The notes: generated from the sequence alone by a model not told the origin. A stretch of 64,000 nucleotides of DNA from Chrysoperla carnea (GCF_905475395.1 NC_058338.1:35470935-35534934), one strand, 5' to 3'. Positions 27,880-39,705 are shown, counted from the stretch's first letter. A program made the numbers and translations.

Positions 27880-28321
27880 AAGAGTAGATACTATTAGACC
27901 AAGCAAACTAATTACTTATTATTGGTTCGTTAAATTGCGAATGGAGCAGTTGGATGGATAGCAATGGATACCGTAATGTTTACAGGACCCAAATAGCAGA
28001 TGGTTCTCGTGCCTGTTTACGCGACCTTTTCCTCTATCTTATACTTATTGGTTTAAACATTAATATCGTAAAAATGAGCGTATAAATACTGCTGTATTTA
28101 CAACAGAATCAGTACATGTTATTACGACATTATTACACAGAGCAGAGTGGCGCAGGGAAAGCGTGCTGGACTCATAACCCAAAGGTATATATTGAGAGTA
28201 CGGTTCTCGAAATTCCTTAAAAAAAATTAAAAACCTGCAATTTTACGTTGAGAAACTGTTTGTTTCATAATTTAACGAACCAAATTCCTAATTTGCTCGG
28301 ACTAAATGGATTACTGCTTAC
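27880..28321. mobile_element. Inverted-repeat-flanked segment enclosing a tRNA-derived relic
   Basis: The segment 27880-27942 (core ATTGGTTCGTTAAATT) and the inverse of 28262-28321 (core TTGGTTCGTTAAATT, also GAGCAAATTA against AAGCAAACTA) match at roughly 75%. The ~440-bp unit contains the tRNA-like sequence at 28141, so it may be a tRNA-derived SINE or composite foldback element. Confidence 0.45.
28141..28216 (+). pseudogene. Initiator tRNA-Met-derived pseudogene or SINE head
   Basis: AGCAGAGTGGCGCAGGGAAA followed by GCGTGCTGGACTCATAACCC matches the acceptor, D-arm (A box) and CAT anticodon region of eukaryotic initiator tRNA-Met. The anticodon stem has substitutions. The T arm is disrupted: the B-box area reads CGGTTCTCGAAATTCC with extra bases, and the 3' acceptor strand does not pair. 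It is not a functional tRNA gene; an A-rich stretch follows, as in tRNA-derived SINEs. Confidence 0.7.
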
Positions 28322-29154
28322 ATCAAATTAAAAAAAATGCGTCAAGAATAAATAGTTGAAGGTCGATAATGCTATTAGTTATGAGGGCGTGGATATATGT
28401 ATTCTTACAACGCATTACTGGCTGTTCATATAACAAGTTCTCATACATTATGTCATTCAAGGACGACCTATATTTTTCGACACAATCCACTTCAAGTTCG
28501 ATTCGAAAACAAGGCTGTCTTTAAATTCAATTTTATGGAAAAATCTTAAGCAAATAAAAGACGAGCTTGTGTATGGATTTCCAGTTTTGTAATTAAAGGA
28601 AGCTTTCAAATTTCATTAAATAATCGAGAAATTCTCAAAATATTTGACCAAGCTCGAATTAATGGTATATCCAACCGAAAAAAAAAAGTATTAAATTATT
28701 AAATTTATAAATAATTACTAATTTTAATTAAAAATTTAAATAAAAAATGAAAACATCTTGTATATCTAAAACTACGACCAGATACTACGAATACTCAACA
28801 AAAATCAAACAGTCAAGTACCAAACAGAAGGTATTCGCACCGCGTTTGAGTTTTATTGGAGGCGTTTCCATGGTAAAGATACACTACTTTAATTATAGAA
28901 TTGTATGGATGCATATTTAATTGTACGGATTGCATTTGTGATTTACATTGAAAATTTAATATTATTGTCTCACAAATTTAAATAAATAATTATGATAATT
29001 TACATTTGAAAAATAATATTTGTCTAATTTGATTTTTTATTTTCACAATTTTTAATGCATTAAGTTTGATTAATTAGATGTTTTTCAATAATTTTAATTT
29101 GACATTTTCTATAACATTAACATGTAAAGAATTGCTACGTAGCATCAATCAAAA

Positions 29155-29255
29155 CTTTGTTCGTAGCATCAATATTTTTAAGCGTTACAAACTTGGGACT
29201 AAAATTAAAAGTATACCTTGGTATATTTCATATATACATGGTATAAAAATTAAAT
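29155..29255 (+). repeat. Dispersed repeat family copy, 3' part
   Basis: Contains TTCGTAGCATCAATATTTTT, AAGCGTTACAAACTTGGGAC and CATATATACATGGTATAAAA, the 3' end of the unit at 31319-31855. The 5' part is absent. Confidence 0.7.
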
Positions 29256-30182
29256 TTTTTCTCTCTAAGAAATAAATAATCTAGACATACGACATTTTAG
29301 CTATTAACTTTGAGTGTATTTAATTAGCTATTTAAATTTTCCTGTTTTTACAAAATTTTCCTGTTTTTACACAAGTTCTTCATTGAGCCGTACCTATCCG
29401 TTTCAAGGAAATACAAAAAAAATTTTACTATCCCTACTACATTTTCAAATATAAATTACCTGCAAATGTTTCCACGAAAGTTTATTGATCAATATATGTG
29501 AAAGAAATAAAGTTTTCTAAAAAAAAAGCCTAGTGCAGATTTAAGAGAAAAATGGATCTAGAGATGGCCTTGATTATCAGGATCTAATTAGGTACTCCTT
29601 TTCTAAAATGACCAATTTCTTATATCAAAAGCTAAGTCGGTTATACCTACATTCTTGATAGGCTCGAGAATAAAAAATATTAAACTAGAAGTTTTACTGA
29701 TAACAAAGTAAACAAACGTTATAAGGGTACTTCAAATACGCCAAGAAAATAATACAATATGGTATCTATAAATTTCAAGTTATTAAAAAAAGTAGGCAAT
29801 GTAAATTCCATAATATATATTATAGAAATTCCGTAACATTGTTAATTAACATTTTTTTTTGTTGATAACATTAGTTTCTATAAGATAATTTATTAAATTT
29901 AGTAATGTGTATAATACTAGAGTAAAATTTTCAATTTTAACTTCATTTTTCCACGTTATTTGGAGTTATTTTTCTAAAATATCAATCTATTTAATAATCT
30001 GAAGATCATAAATACATACATTGATGTCAGAACTTCTAATCACTTCATGGACTAAGATTTTTTTTTATTCTCGAGCCCAAAGAAAAAAGAAACCCGATGA
30101 ATCGATTTTGATTCTTGTTTGTTTGTTTGTTGAAAGGAAATTAAATGGAGAGTGTTCTTGGCTCTGTTTCAAGAAAATTGAC

Positions 30183-30482
30183 TTGTTAAGAGAATGCGCG
30201 AAAAACCACTCAAAAATAACGATTTTCGGTTTTATACATGCTATAAAGATCGGATTTTGACCAATCGACTTGAAATTAAGAGAAAGTAACAGAAAAGATC
30301 CAAATTTAAGTTTAATTAGTTTTTCCGATTTTCCGGAGGGTTGAGTTGTGGAAAATAAAATTTTTCAAACTTTTCTGTTAATTTGACTTTATTTCGCATC
30401 GATTGGTGAAAATTCCATCTTTCTAGGAAGTATACAACAGAAAATCATTATTTACGGTGGTTTTCCGTGCGCTCTCTTAACA
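30183..30482. mobile_element. Foldback element, about 300 bp
   Basis: Sequence from 30183 (TTGTTAAGAGAATGCGCGAA, CCACTCAAAAATAA, TGACCAATCGA, TAACAGAAAAG) recurs in inverse order from about 30482 back to 30365 (TGTTAAGAGAGCGCACGGAA, CCACCGTAAATAA, TCACCAATCGA, TAACAGAAAAG). The arms are about 115 bp at roughly 75-80% identity around a ~65-bp centre. No coding capacity. Probably a palindromic MITE. Confidence 0.65.
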
Positions 30483-30691
30483 TTTAACAATCAAGCACTT
30501 AAAATTCAATTCAAAAGCAATTTTACGAATTCTTTACTAGAAAACTGGAGGGTTTAGAGAAAAATGTCTAAAAAACATTTTTTGTTAATTTTGACCCCAA
30601 TTATATGATACTATAAACATACATACCTACAAACATTACAAGTTAAATAAAAGTTTCTAAAATTAATATCGAATTCGAAATATAAAAATAA

Positions 30692-31265
30692 CAAGTGAAA
30701 ACAAACAATTGACTGAGTTAATTGTTGAAATACCCTGTATAGAAAGTGTTGAGTGTCAGTGCTTGCATTATTTTTTATAAATTAGAAAAGTTTTTAAAAA
30801 AATATTTATTTAGTTTTTTTCTACAATTTTTAGTATTTTGTACAATTTTTTTTTTCGCTTTTCGAAAATGTTTCATAAGAACAACTAGTTGAAGGTAACT
30901 TCAAATTTTCAACTTCTTTATAATAAAAATTTTGTTCTAATTTGCGCCCTCACGGGTAAAGAGTGATGTTTACGAAAAAATGTTTCAAACAAAAGTTGTT
31001 TTATAAAGGACATTTTACATTTAAATTTTTCTTATATCTCTAACGGATTGCAAGATGGGTCTTACGGACCGAAGACCCAATTGACCTATGTTGATCATTT
31101 ACAAACTCAAACTCACTTTTACGTCCTGAGCACGCTATTCAAGTTTCAGCTGCCTCTTTTCGTTTTTGAGTTCTCGTGTGGATAAACGCACGAACAACCG
31201 GAAGTGAACTAATTAAATAACTTTCAATATTTCTAGGCGTTAAAAAAACTTGGGAATAAAGTAAG
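30692..31265 (+). repeat. Dispersed repeat family, long copy 1
   Basis: Starts AAGTGAAAACAAACAATTGA and carries, in order, GCGCCCTCACGGGTAAAGAG, GATGTTTACGAAAAAATGTT, ATCTCTAACGGATTGCAAGA, CAATTGACCTATGTTGATCA and CAACCGGAAGTGAACTAATT. Similar in order to the copy at 31319-31855 but with internal length differences and a degraded 3' end. No open reading frame. Confidence 0.75.
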
Positions 31266-31318
31266 TATACCTTGATATGCATTTTTCATTTTCCCAGGGT
31301 TTAAAAAATTTAAAACAA

Positions 31319-31855
31319 ACAAGTGAAAACAAACAATTGACTGAGTTAATTGTTGAAATACCATGTATAGTCAGTGTTGATTTCTTTTTCACATTACACA
31401 TACAAACATTTATCATACATAACTGATAATCAAGTATAGTACATATTATAAAATTTCCGCCTAATTGGCGCCCTCACGGGTAAACAGTGATGTTTACGAA
31501 AAAATGTTTCAAACAAAAGTTGTTTAATTTTTGATAAGGGACATTTTTTACATTTAAACTTTTGTTCTATCTCTAACGGTTTACAAGACCCAATTGACCT
31601 ATGATGCTCATTTACAAACTTGACCTCACTTTTTACGCCCTGAGTACGCTGTAAAAATTTCAGCTGGATATCTTTTTTCGTTTTTGAGTTATCATGTCCA
31701 CAGACGGACGGACGGACAACCGGAAATGGACTAATTAAGTGATTTTATGAACACCTATGACAAAATTTTTTTCTTAGCATCATTATTTTTAAGCGTTACA
31801 AACTTGGGACTAAACTTAATATACTATGTATATTTCATATATACATGGTATAAAA
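31319..31855 (+). repeat. Dispersed repeat family, most complete copy
   Basis: About 535 bp running from AAGTGAAAACAAACAATTGA to CATATATACATGGTATAAAA, with a simple GACG repeat tract (ACGGACGGACGGACAACCGG) in the middle. It is directly downstream of copy 1 in the same orientation, so the two may be a tandem insertion. No coding frame; superfamily not determined. Confidence 0.75.
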
Positions 31856-32269
31856 ACGTATTTTTAAAATAGTATATTGTGCAACAAATTGACAATTATA
31901 AATTTTAAGATTGTTTTCTAGTCTTGGAAATTGGCATTTAGCCAAAATGTTAGCGGTTTATACCTTCAACTTGTTATAAAAATTATCAAATTAACAAAAA
32001 TTAACAAAAGACCCCATTTAAGTCAAATTACCCAAAAAACCACAGGTGGAATAAAAACGAAATTTTTTGCGATTGTTTAAAATAATTGGAACTAAAATTT
32101 CATCCCGCAACTCTTTCCTTCTTATTCAAAGACATGCTACTTGAATATACAGAAAATGAAAAAATTTTGTAATGCAAATGCAAAATTTTCAGATGATCTA
32201 AAAAATAAAATTCCAAAAATCTCATCTTTGCTCATTATTAAAATTTAGTGAACCTTTCAAGAATCATCA

Positions 32270-33155
32270 GCATATATTGCGTGTATATTTACGTTGGCTC
32301 CATTCATTATAAGGTAACGAAAAAAAGTTATTTTTATGCTTTGGAAAATATCAACATTCAGCTATTCACTTTTGACATCGAATGTACAGAGTGTTTACAC
32401 GTTCGATAGGAATATTAATAGTCGTTTTGAAATGTAAATAATTTAGAACAGATAATAAGGGAAACGGATCAAGAAATCAGTTCGGGGATAAGTAAGAATG
32501 TAATTAAAAAATTCCGTGAAAGAACAATTACATGTATGGAATGCGTAGGTGGATACGTTGAGATAAAAACAAACTGAAGATAACTGTTTAGGAATGTATT
32601 TGTTATCGATGGGAATGTTTTTACCCCTTCAATTTGAAAATAAATTTTGCAAATCCTATTTATAAAATACGTTATCTGTTATCTTAATTAAACAGTCATC
32701 GTATTCCAAATGTTTATTTGCTGATTTGACACATTTCATGAATGGTATGTAACAAAATAATTAATATAGAACATTTCTCATACGTTACATTGCAAATACA
32801 ATTGTTGATGTACGTAACAATAGTTATATTCAGTTCGTTTTAGCCTCAACGTATCCATCGATTTCCTTTCATTTAATTGTTCTTTTACAAAATCCTTTAA
32901 AGGCACTCCTACATATCACGTGACTGATTTCTTGAACTGTTTCCCTTGTTATCTGTTCTAAATGTAATGCATTTTTAAACGAATGTTGATTCTTATTGAA
33001 CTTTTCAATTTATAGAATGTACATTCGTTGTCAAAAGTGAATAGCTGAATGTAAATATTTTCGAAAGCAGAGATTTTTATAATGAATAACTTTTTTCGCA
33101 AAAATTATAAAAAAGTTTTCCATATGGGGCCAACTTATGTAGACACGCTGTATAA
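32270..33155. mobile_element. Large foldback element, about 885 bp with ~310-bp arms
   Basis: The left arm (about 32270-32585) and the inverse of the right arm (about 32825-33155) share, in order: a GTTGGCTCCAT / GTTGGCCCCAT block, GAAAAAAGTTATT, CATTCAGCTATTCACTTTTG, TTTAGAACAGATAA, AAGGGAAAC, CAAGAAATCAGT, AAAGAACAATTA and GGATACGTTGAG. The arms are diverged and contain indels, so the element is old. The centre (32590-32820) has no transposase. The open frame at 33082-33285 lies mostly in the right arm and is not a gene. Confidence 0.75.
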
Positions 33156-33493
33156 TTGTGTGAGACTTAGAAGAATTTCGCATAAGAAATGCTTATATAA
33201 ATGCACAGCCTTAATGAAAAAAATAACCGCGATCGATTTTTTCAGAGTTTATATTCCAATGTGGCACTATCCAGACCGTCTTTAAGCTTTTGAAAGCTTT
33301 GCGTGCATAATGATCACGGGGCCTCTGTGTAGATATGGGTAGATATAAGCAAAATTCTAAAATTATTCAAGAATTTTTTTTTGGTTCTTTACAATCATAA
33401 TAAATGAATAGATAATTTTAATATGATTCGGAAAAGTATTAATAAAAAAAATACATTTACAAAAAAGTATACCTACTATCTAACATTAAAAAT

Positions 33494-33784
33494 CTCAAGG
33501 ATTTGTGAGGTCGCTGAACAAAAATATCGCGTCAGAATTGGTCTCTGAAGTACTTGGTGCACAGAGTAAACGGTATCCTCGCCCAAATTCGTTATATAAT
33601 CGGTCCAAACTCGTCACCCAGGGGTTTTTGGGGTCGGCAAACACGAATATCTAGACAGAATCGAGCAACAGGTATCTGGTGTACGGGTTACCCAGAGTAC
33701 TCGAGATACCCATGGCACCAGGTACACCGGAAACAATTCTGACGCAAAATTCGTCGTCAGCGAGCCACAAAAATCCTCGAGTAA
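33494..33784. mobile_element. Foldback element, GC-richer, about 290 bp
   Basis: CTCAAGGATTTGTGAGGTCG at about 33494 is inverted as CCACAAAAATCCTCGAG ending near 33782. Inner blocks also mirror each other: GCGTCAGAATTG against CAATTCTGACGC, and ACTTGGTGCAC against GCACCAGGTAC. GC content is clearly above the surroundings. Overlapping open frames on both strands are by-products of the palindrome. Confidence 0.65.
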
Positions 33785-35280
33785 CCAGTTCGGATTTATT
33801 TTTATCACTATTAACCGAATTGTGAATTTAGCATATTTATGGTTAATTTAAAATGCAATTAAAAAATGCATATTATTTTTGAAAATTGCATATTTCTAAT
33901 TGCTTATAAATCAATTTAATTCACAAAATTTCCTGACGCTCAAACAAATCGAATGCCGAAAATCGCACTCAAATCCAACTTACTGTTCAAATTTTTCGAT
34001 TTTCTATGTTTCGTTTCTGCGACTAATAGGTACATGAAACATGCTAACATACATGAAACATACTGACATGACATACAGAAAAGTGACAGGCTTACTCTTT
34101 GTGTCAGAGTACACTTATAAACAAATTGATGTCATAAGAAAACATCTCATTTTTCTGTCACAAAAAAAAAATTAAAATATTAGCATTTAATTTAAACTGG
34201 ATAGGTTTTTCGACTTAATTAATGTGCTAATTAGACAATTATTCAATGTTATTGTCTCATTTCGGCCCGTTTTACGTATTTTTATAGTTGGCAAATCGAA
34301 TTTCTTTCAATGTTCAATTGAATGTTACCATTATATAAAACCAATAAAAGAAACATAATACTAATACTACATAAATTTGAGGCTAAAAACTTCAAAAATC
34401 GCATTGCATATCAATTATTTTGTCCTTGAATTGTGTACTTACTTAAGGACGTTCTTTGAGAAGGGCCAAAAAAATCTCGTATTCCTAGGGAAATCTCTAA
34501 ATCGCGTATATTCATTCCCATTAATGCCCTTTATAAGCAGGTAAATTTTTTATAACCCTTACGGTGTTATGTAGCTGTTTAAAGAAAAATTTGGAAAACT
34601 TATATTGATTAGTTAAAAGCAAGACAAATATTTTCTTATAAAGCAAATTATAGCAAGCGGTACTCGTTTATCCATAAAATAAAAAAGTGATGAAATTGCA
34701 TTCATTTGTATGTGTTATTTCAAGTGATTTTCTCTAAATCTTTAGGCATCAATATTTCAAAAACTATAGTATATATTGAAAAATTTTACTCTTAATTTTC
34801 GTCTAATTTTCCCAAGTTCTAGCATAATTTATAAATAAAATTCGAAACTGTCTCAAGTATGATCATACATTCACTTTTTGAGGAACTACCTTAATGCGTA
34901 GAAAGCAAAGACGATTGCAAAGAATGTTTGCTTACAGGGCTGCCCAAAGGGTCCAGTGGGAAAGAGTGCCATGGCTAAAGTATCTGTATATCTAGGACTT
35001 GAGGCGTTCGCATCGAATTAAAAAAATATTTTGTTTGTTGTTTTTTATACTGAGCATGATTGAATGGAATATTGGCGTTGATATTCTATAAACCAAACAC
35101 GACATGCAAAATGATTGAATGAGGAAAATAGATGTTAAAATATTACTCCCATACCAATTCGCCTAAACATCCATAAAATAATACACGTTGTTGGTTACTG
35201 AATTTTAGTATATCAACATTATAGTTATAATATTCATTAGTGGTGCCGGCTGGCTGTTTGTATCTTCATTTATTATTTTA
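33785..35280. other. AT-rich intergenic sequence
   Basis: Nothing recognisable: no conserved frame, RNA gene or mobile-element terminus was seen. Confidence 0.4.
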
Positions 35281-35346
35281 GTTGTGCTTCGTCGGTTCAC
35301 AATTTAATAAAGTATAATTTGGTGTTTATTATTCAAATAATTTTGT
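35281..35346 (+). promoter_or_regulatory. Candidate 5' UTR exon/promoter of tetraspan gene A
   Basis: A GC-richer patch starts near 35240 (GGTGCCGGCTGGCTG). A possible initiator, TTTTAGTTGTGC, lies near 35277, and a strong donor GTAAGTATTT at 35347. The first coding exon of gene A (43560) is preceded by an acceptor ending at 43546, so an upstream non-coding exon must exist; this is one candidate, implying an 8-kb intron. Speculative without RNA data. Confidence 0.28.
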
Positions 35347-36126
35347 GTAAGTATTTAATTTATTTTTCATTCACTTTACTATTCAATGCAAATTTTAATT
35401 CATTAACTTACAAAAATAAACAATTTAATAAGTATCTATTAAAAATATTGTAATAATTTACTAAAATTAGCGTATTTGATGTTACCTTTGCGATTGTGTT
35501 AGTTAAAATTATTGCACAATATTTTAAAACCAGTTTTATATTCAAGGTTTTTATTGTTTTTTTTTTGTAAACATTTTTTACAATAATATATAGTTAAAAT
35601 TAAGATGTGCATTTCTGGGAATGTATGCTGTAAAAATATCCTCTTTAGGAACCACAATAAAAATATTTAGCTAAAAAAACCCGGTTTCAATTGCTTTTGC
35701 AATGATTTTCATGTAGCATTAAATCAAAATACTTAAACTAAAAATTTAAATAAAATCTTAAAATGAAATAAAATAAATAAAACAGAAAAATTAAAAATTA
35801 TTACGAAGGATTGTCGTTATAAATACTATTCGAAAAATATATACACACTGTAAAGAAATACAGGATTAATAAATATTAATTTCCTTAAAATAAAGTTAAA
35901 TAATTAATTATGTATATAAAATTAATAATCCAAAAAAAAAAAAACCTAATTGGGATTGTTCATTTTTACGGTAAATCAAATTATTATTATTCAATTATTT
36001 TTATTTTCAGGCTTAATATTAACAATTACTTCTTTGTAATGTGTAAAAATTTTAAGAATTTATAACGATATTCCTACCCTTAATATTTATAGTTTTTCTG
36101 TTTTAGATGAAAATAATGAATTTTTT

Positions 36127-36195
36127 TTTTTCATGATTTTTCATAATATTTTTTATTTTTTTTTCATGATTTTTCATAATATTTTTTATTTATTT
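36127..36195. repeat. 33-bp tandem repeat, two copies
   Basis: The unit TCATGATTTTTCATAATATT plus a T-rich tail appears at 36131 and again at 36164 with near-identical sequence. Confidence 0.75.
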
Positions 36196-38181
36196 TGATT
36201 TTTAGTTTATTTATTTAACTCCTCATGAATATTATTGCCAAAGCAATCGAAATCGGTCTAGATAATTACTTATCTATCACTTTTTAGAAAAATGAATAGT
36301 TGGGTCTGAAAAGGATATTTTTTAACAAAATGCATTTTAAAGACGTGATATCAATTTATTTTTGTTGGTAATCGACTTCAAAATAGAACAAGGAAATTTT
36401 TTTAATTAAAATACATTTATTTATTTATTTTTTATTGTGTTTATTTGAAGTCGCTTTGACAACCTAGGTCATTTGAAATTAATACTACACTCCAAAAAAA
36501 GTGTCCCATTTAAAAATAAATTCAAACAGTTAGTATCTGTTGGAAAATGGTGTGGAAATTTAAATTAAAACAAATGTTAATTGCACTGTAAAAAGTTATT
36601 TTATTTTAATTTAACAGGAGAGATCAAAGCTTACAAAGTTTCAACAAGGCAAATGGGGTTACTATAAAACTATATTTTCTAAATTACTTAAAAGGGTAAT
36701 AATGAATTATTTTTCCTTTACTTTCAAATACATCTGTGGCTCTGTGGCTCCATATAATTCATTATTTACAAGATATTTAACATAAAATTTTTTTTAAATA
36801 ACTAAATAATTTAATTTTTGAACATTGATTACAAATACTCTACGATACCTCCGCGAAAAAAGATCGAATCTGGATCAATTATAGCTGTTTCGAAAGATTT
36901 TACTTTCTAGTTTTTGAATGAATGGGTTAAAAATCCTTATTTTTTTTAAATCGCATTGTGGCGAGAGTTGAAAGGGTGAAGAAAATAACCTTTTTTTTAT
37001 GAAATTTTGTATTTTTACGATTATTGTCTATTCTGTAAGAGGAAAAATTTCAATTAAATCGAGTAGAAATGCATGAAGACATTGTAATTTATTTTATGAA
37101 ACAGCATTTTTTTTACATTTATAAACACGTTTTTTTATCAGTTTATATTTAAACAAAAATTATAATTCTACGAAAAACTTTTATGGAAATTTTAGTTATT
37201 TCAGTACTTCCCCTCTACAGATAAACAGAATTTCTTTAACGACTTATCTTGCCTGATTAAATATTATAATATGCATTTTAATTATGTAGTTTTACATTAT
37301 GCTAATCATAATATGCGATTTTACATTCTCAACATCATTTGTTAATTGCATTTATATTGGGTTTTTGGTAGTACATACTATATTATAACAAATAATTAAA
37401 ATAATAAAAAATAATTTTATTATTAGTGTATGACTAAAAGTTTTTTTATTTGATCTCAAAATTTTTCGAACTTGCGTTCATTCTCAAGAGATTCAATCTA
37501 ATTTATACAAAATTTGTTTATAATAAATAGATATACAATAATATAATTTATCATTTGTTAATTCATCAGACAAATTTAATTGTTTTAAAGGCATGGATAA
37601 AAGTCGGGTAATGGTTTCATATTTCCCCAATTTTTTTTTATCTTGTTGAGCTGACTCCGCGGCACGATTTTAATGATTTTTACGTGAATCGATTTTCTGA
37701 ATCATGTGAGTGTCAAAAAAAAAGCAAAAAAAAAAAATGAAAGTGGACGAACTGTTTAAGAAGGGCTATCATTGAATAGGTATTTGAAAATCCTAACTAA
37801 AAAGTGTGAAATAAATTTAAAAATAAAACCCAAATACGCAGAAGTAAAAACCAAAAAACTAAAATGCGGAAAAAATAAAAACTCCTATATCACCGCGTTC
37901 GTTATATTATTCCTAGAATTCCGACTAAGGTCAATCTATCCAACATATCCATACGTCGGGATTCTAGACTATCAATAATAATTACGGAATATGACCGAAT
38001 TTATCTAATGAATAATCGCCATACGCGTAACAAATGAATTGAACTTTCGTTCAGTGTTCTCTGGTCTGTATTCATTTTTTACAAAAAATAATAATTTTGA
38101 ACAGTATATTATTTTAATTACACAGATGATTAATAGTTATTTTAATTTCTTAAACAAAATATTTTGAATTTTTCGTTTATT

Positions 38182-38339
38182 ATAGAATGAACATTTTATT
38201 ATAATACAATTTGTAGAAAATAAATTGTATTTAAAATTCATTATCTAATCATGTTTTCTTATAGAATGAACGTTTTTTTTTTATACAATTTGTAGAAAAT
38301 AAATTGTATTTAAAATTCATTATCTAATCATGTTTTCTT
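38182..38339. repeat. 79-bp tandem duplication
   Basis: ATAGAATGAAC, ATACAATTTGTAGAAAATAA and CATTATCTAATCATGTTTTC occur from 38182 and again from 38261 with only a few differences in an internal T-rich stretch. Confidence 0.85.
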
Positions 38340-38448
38340 CCAAACTAATAGTTATAAAAAACTAGATTACCCGGTAAAATTCGTTTCACCTACAATTTAT
38401 TTAATTGAAACTATTGATCAGTGATTATTAATCTTAATTAACTTGCAG

Positions 38449-38602
38449 TTCGTACTCATTAATAGGTATAGCCCGCTCGGTGAATCCGTTAAGCTGACCT
38501 CTTGCTATTCTTTGACAGGCACTATCTCTTTGACAGGCTCTCGGCCTTCGACGTGGCTAAAGCCTACGGCAATGAAGCTGGCTCCGTTCGCATATAGCTC
38601 TA
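38449..38602 (+). other. GC-rich island with exon-like splice sites, unknown function
   Basis: About 154 bp near 50% GC in a ~25% GC background. It is bounded on + by a good acceptor (TTAATTAACTTGCAG, ending 38448) and a strong donor (GTAAGTACC from 38603), and is open through its length in one + frame (VLINRYSPLGESVKL...). On - it reads ANGASFIAVGFSHVEGREPV, then continues past one stop. TTTGACAGGC occurs twice, 18 bp apart. It could be a spliced 5' UTR/lncRNA exon for gene A, or a transposon protein remnant on -. I do not recognise either reading. Confidence 0.35.
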
Positions 38603-39080
38603 GTAAGTACCTATTCACAATACATGAATAATAATAAATACTACCTTAATATACTATTCAAATACCTGTTCACAGTTCTAGAAAAATATGGTGGGAGCGC
38701 AAATAAATACATAAGTATATACATAGTAAGATATAATGCATAATTTATATGCGTTTCCACCATTTATTGCATTTAATATTTTGTCTTAAATTTTCCGCTC
38801 AACTTCCTCATTTTTTTCTCTGATAAGAATCTTCTCCTGACAAGAATTAACACAACAAAAAAAGAATTAGCCAAATTGTTCGATCCTTTCTCTAGTGATA
38901 GCGTGACCAGAATAATAGGGATTCATTTATATATATGAAACTATTTGCCATAAAAAAAGTTGTAAAAAATGAACTGCGAATATTCGCTTCTTTTTATTCA
39001 GGAAAAAAATAAATGCGTGTGTAACCATTACAAATCTGGGGTGAAAATTAAAAATCGAAAAATCGAATAATTTGTGAACT

Positions 39081-39210
39081 TTAATTTGTTGACTGCTCTC
39101 ATAAATTAATGGATAGTTTCAGTAGGTACTTGGATGGTTTCAGTAGGAACCTTGAACCTTAGTTTGTTGACTGATCTTACAAATAAATGAATGGTTTCAG
39201 TAGGTACTTG
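39081..39210. repeat. Degenerate tandem repeat with GGTTTCAGTAGGTACTTGG
   Basis: TTTGTTGACTG followed by GTTTCAGTAGGTACTTGG is present twice about 79 bp apart, with an extra partial GGTTTCAGTAGGAACCTTG between them. Confidence 0.7.
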
Positions 39211-39633
39211 GCATGATCAAAAAGCGTTACATGAGCAAGAAAATTGACCCTTCTCTGAATAATTTGTGATACCTACACATAAGAAATAACTATCGTAAGA
39301 AATTCAACGATTTTACGCGACGAAATAAGGCGCAAAACGTTTTCTTCAAGCCAGCACCGAGTATTATAATTAATTATAATTAAAATTATTCATTTTTGTA
39401 TGTTTATTATTTTAGACATAATTAAGACACAAAACGATTAAATTACTAATTATTAAACATTCAGTTAATTCAAAATATTAAGTGTTTCTATTTTTAATAA
39501 CTGACGCATTTTACTAATATCTATATTATATTAATAATAATAACAATAACAATTTAACAACACACTTAGATAGCTAGACATACATACATGTCACACACAC
39601 GCATTACTAATATTCCCATATAATGTATACTGT

Positions 39634-39705
39634 GTAATTTGCGCCATCATGGGTAAACAGTGATGTTTACGAAAAAATGTTTGCAACAAAAGTTGTTTAT
39701 TTTAA
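39634..39705 (+). repeat. Dispersed repeat family, fragment
   Basis: TTTGCGCCATCATGGGTAAA followed by CAGTGATGTTTACGAAAAAA and CAACAAAAGTTGTTT, the internal block of the 31.3-kb unit. Confidence 0.75.

Noticed and set aside
33082-33285. 67-codon plus-strand frame
   Set aside because: Lies mostly within the right arm of the large foldback element; not a gene.
33554-33808. Two overlapping opposite-strand frames of about 62-64 codons
   Set aside because: They arise from the palindromic GC-rich foldback, which gives similar open frames on both strands.
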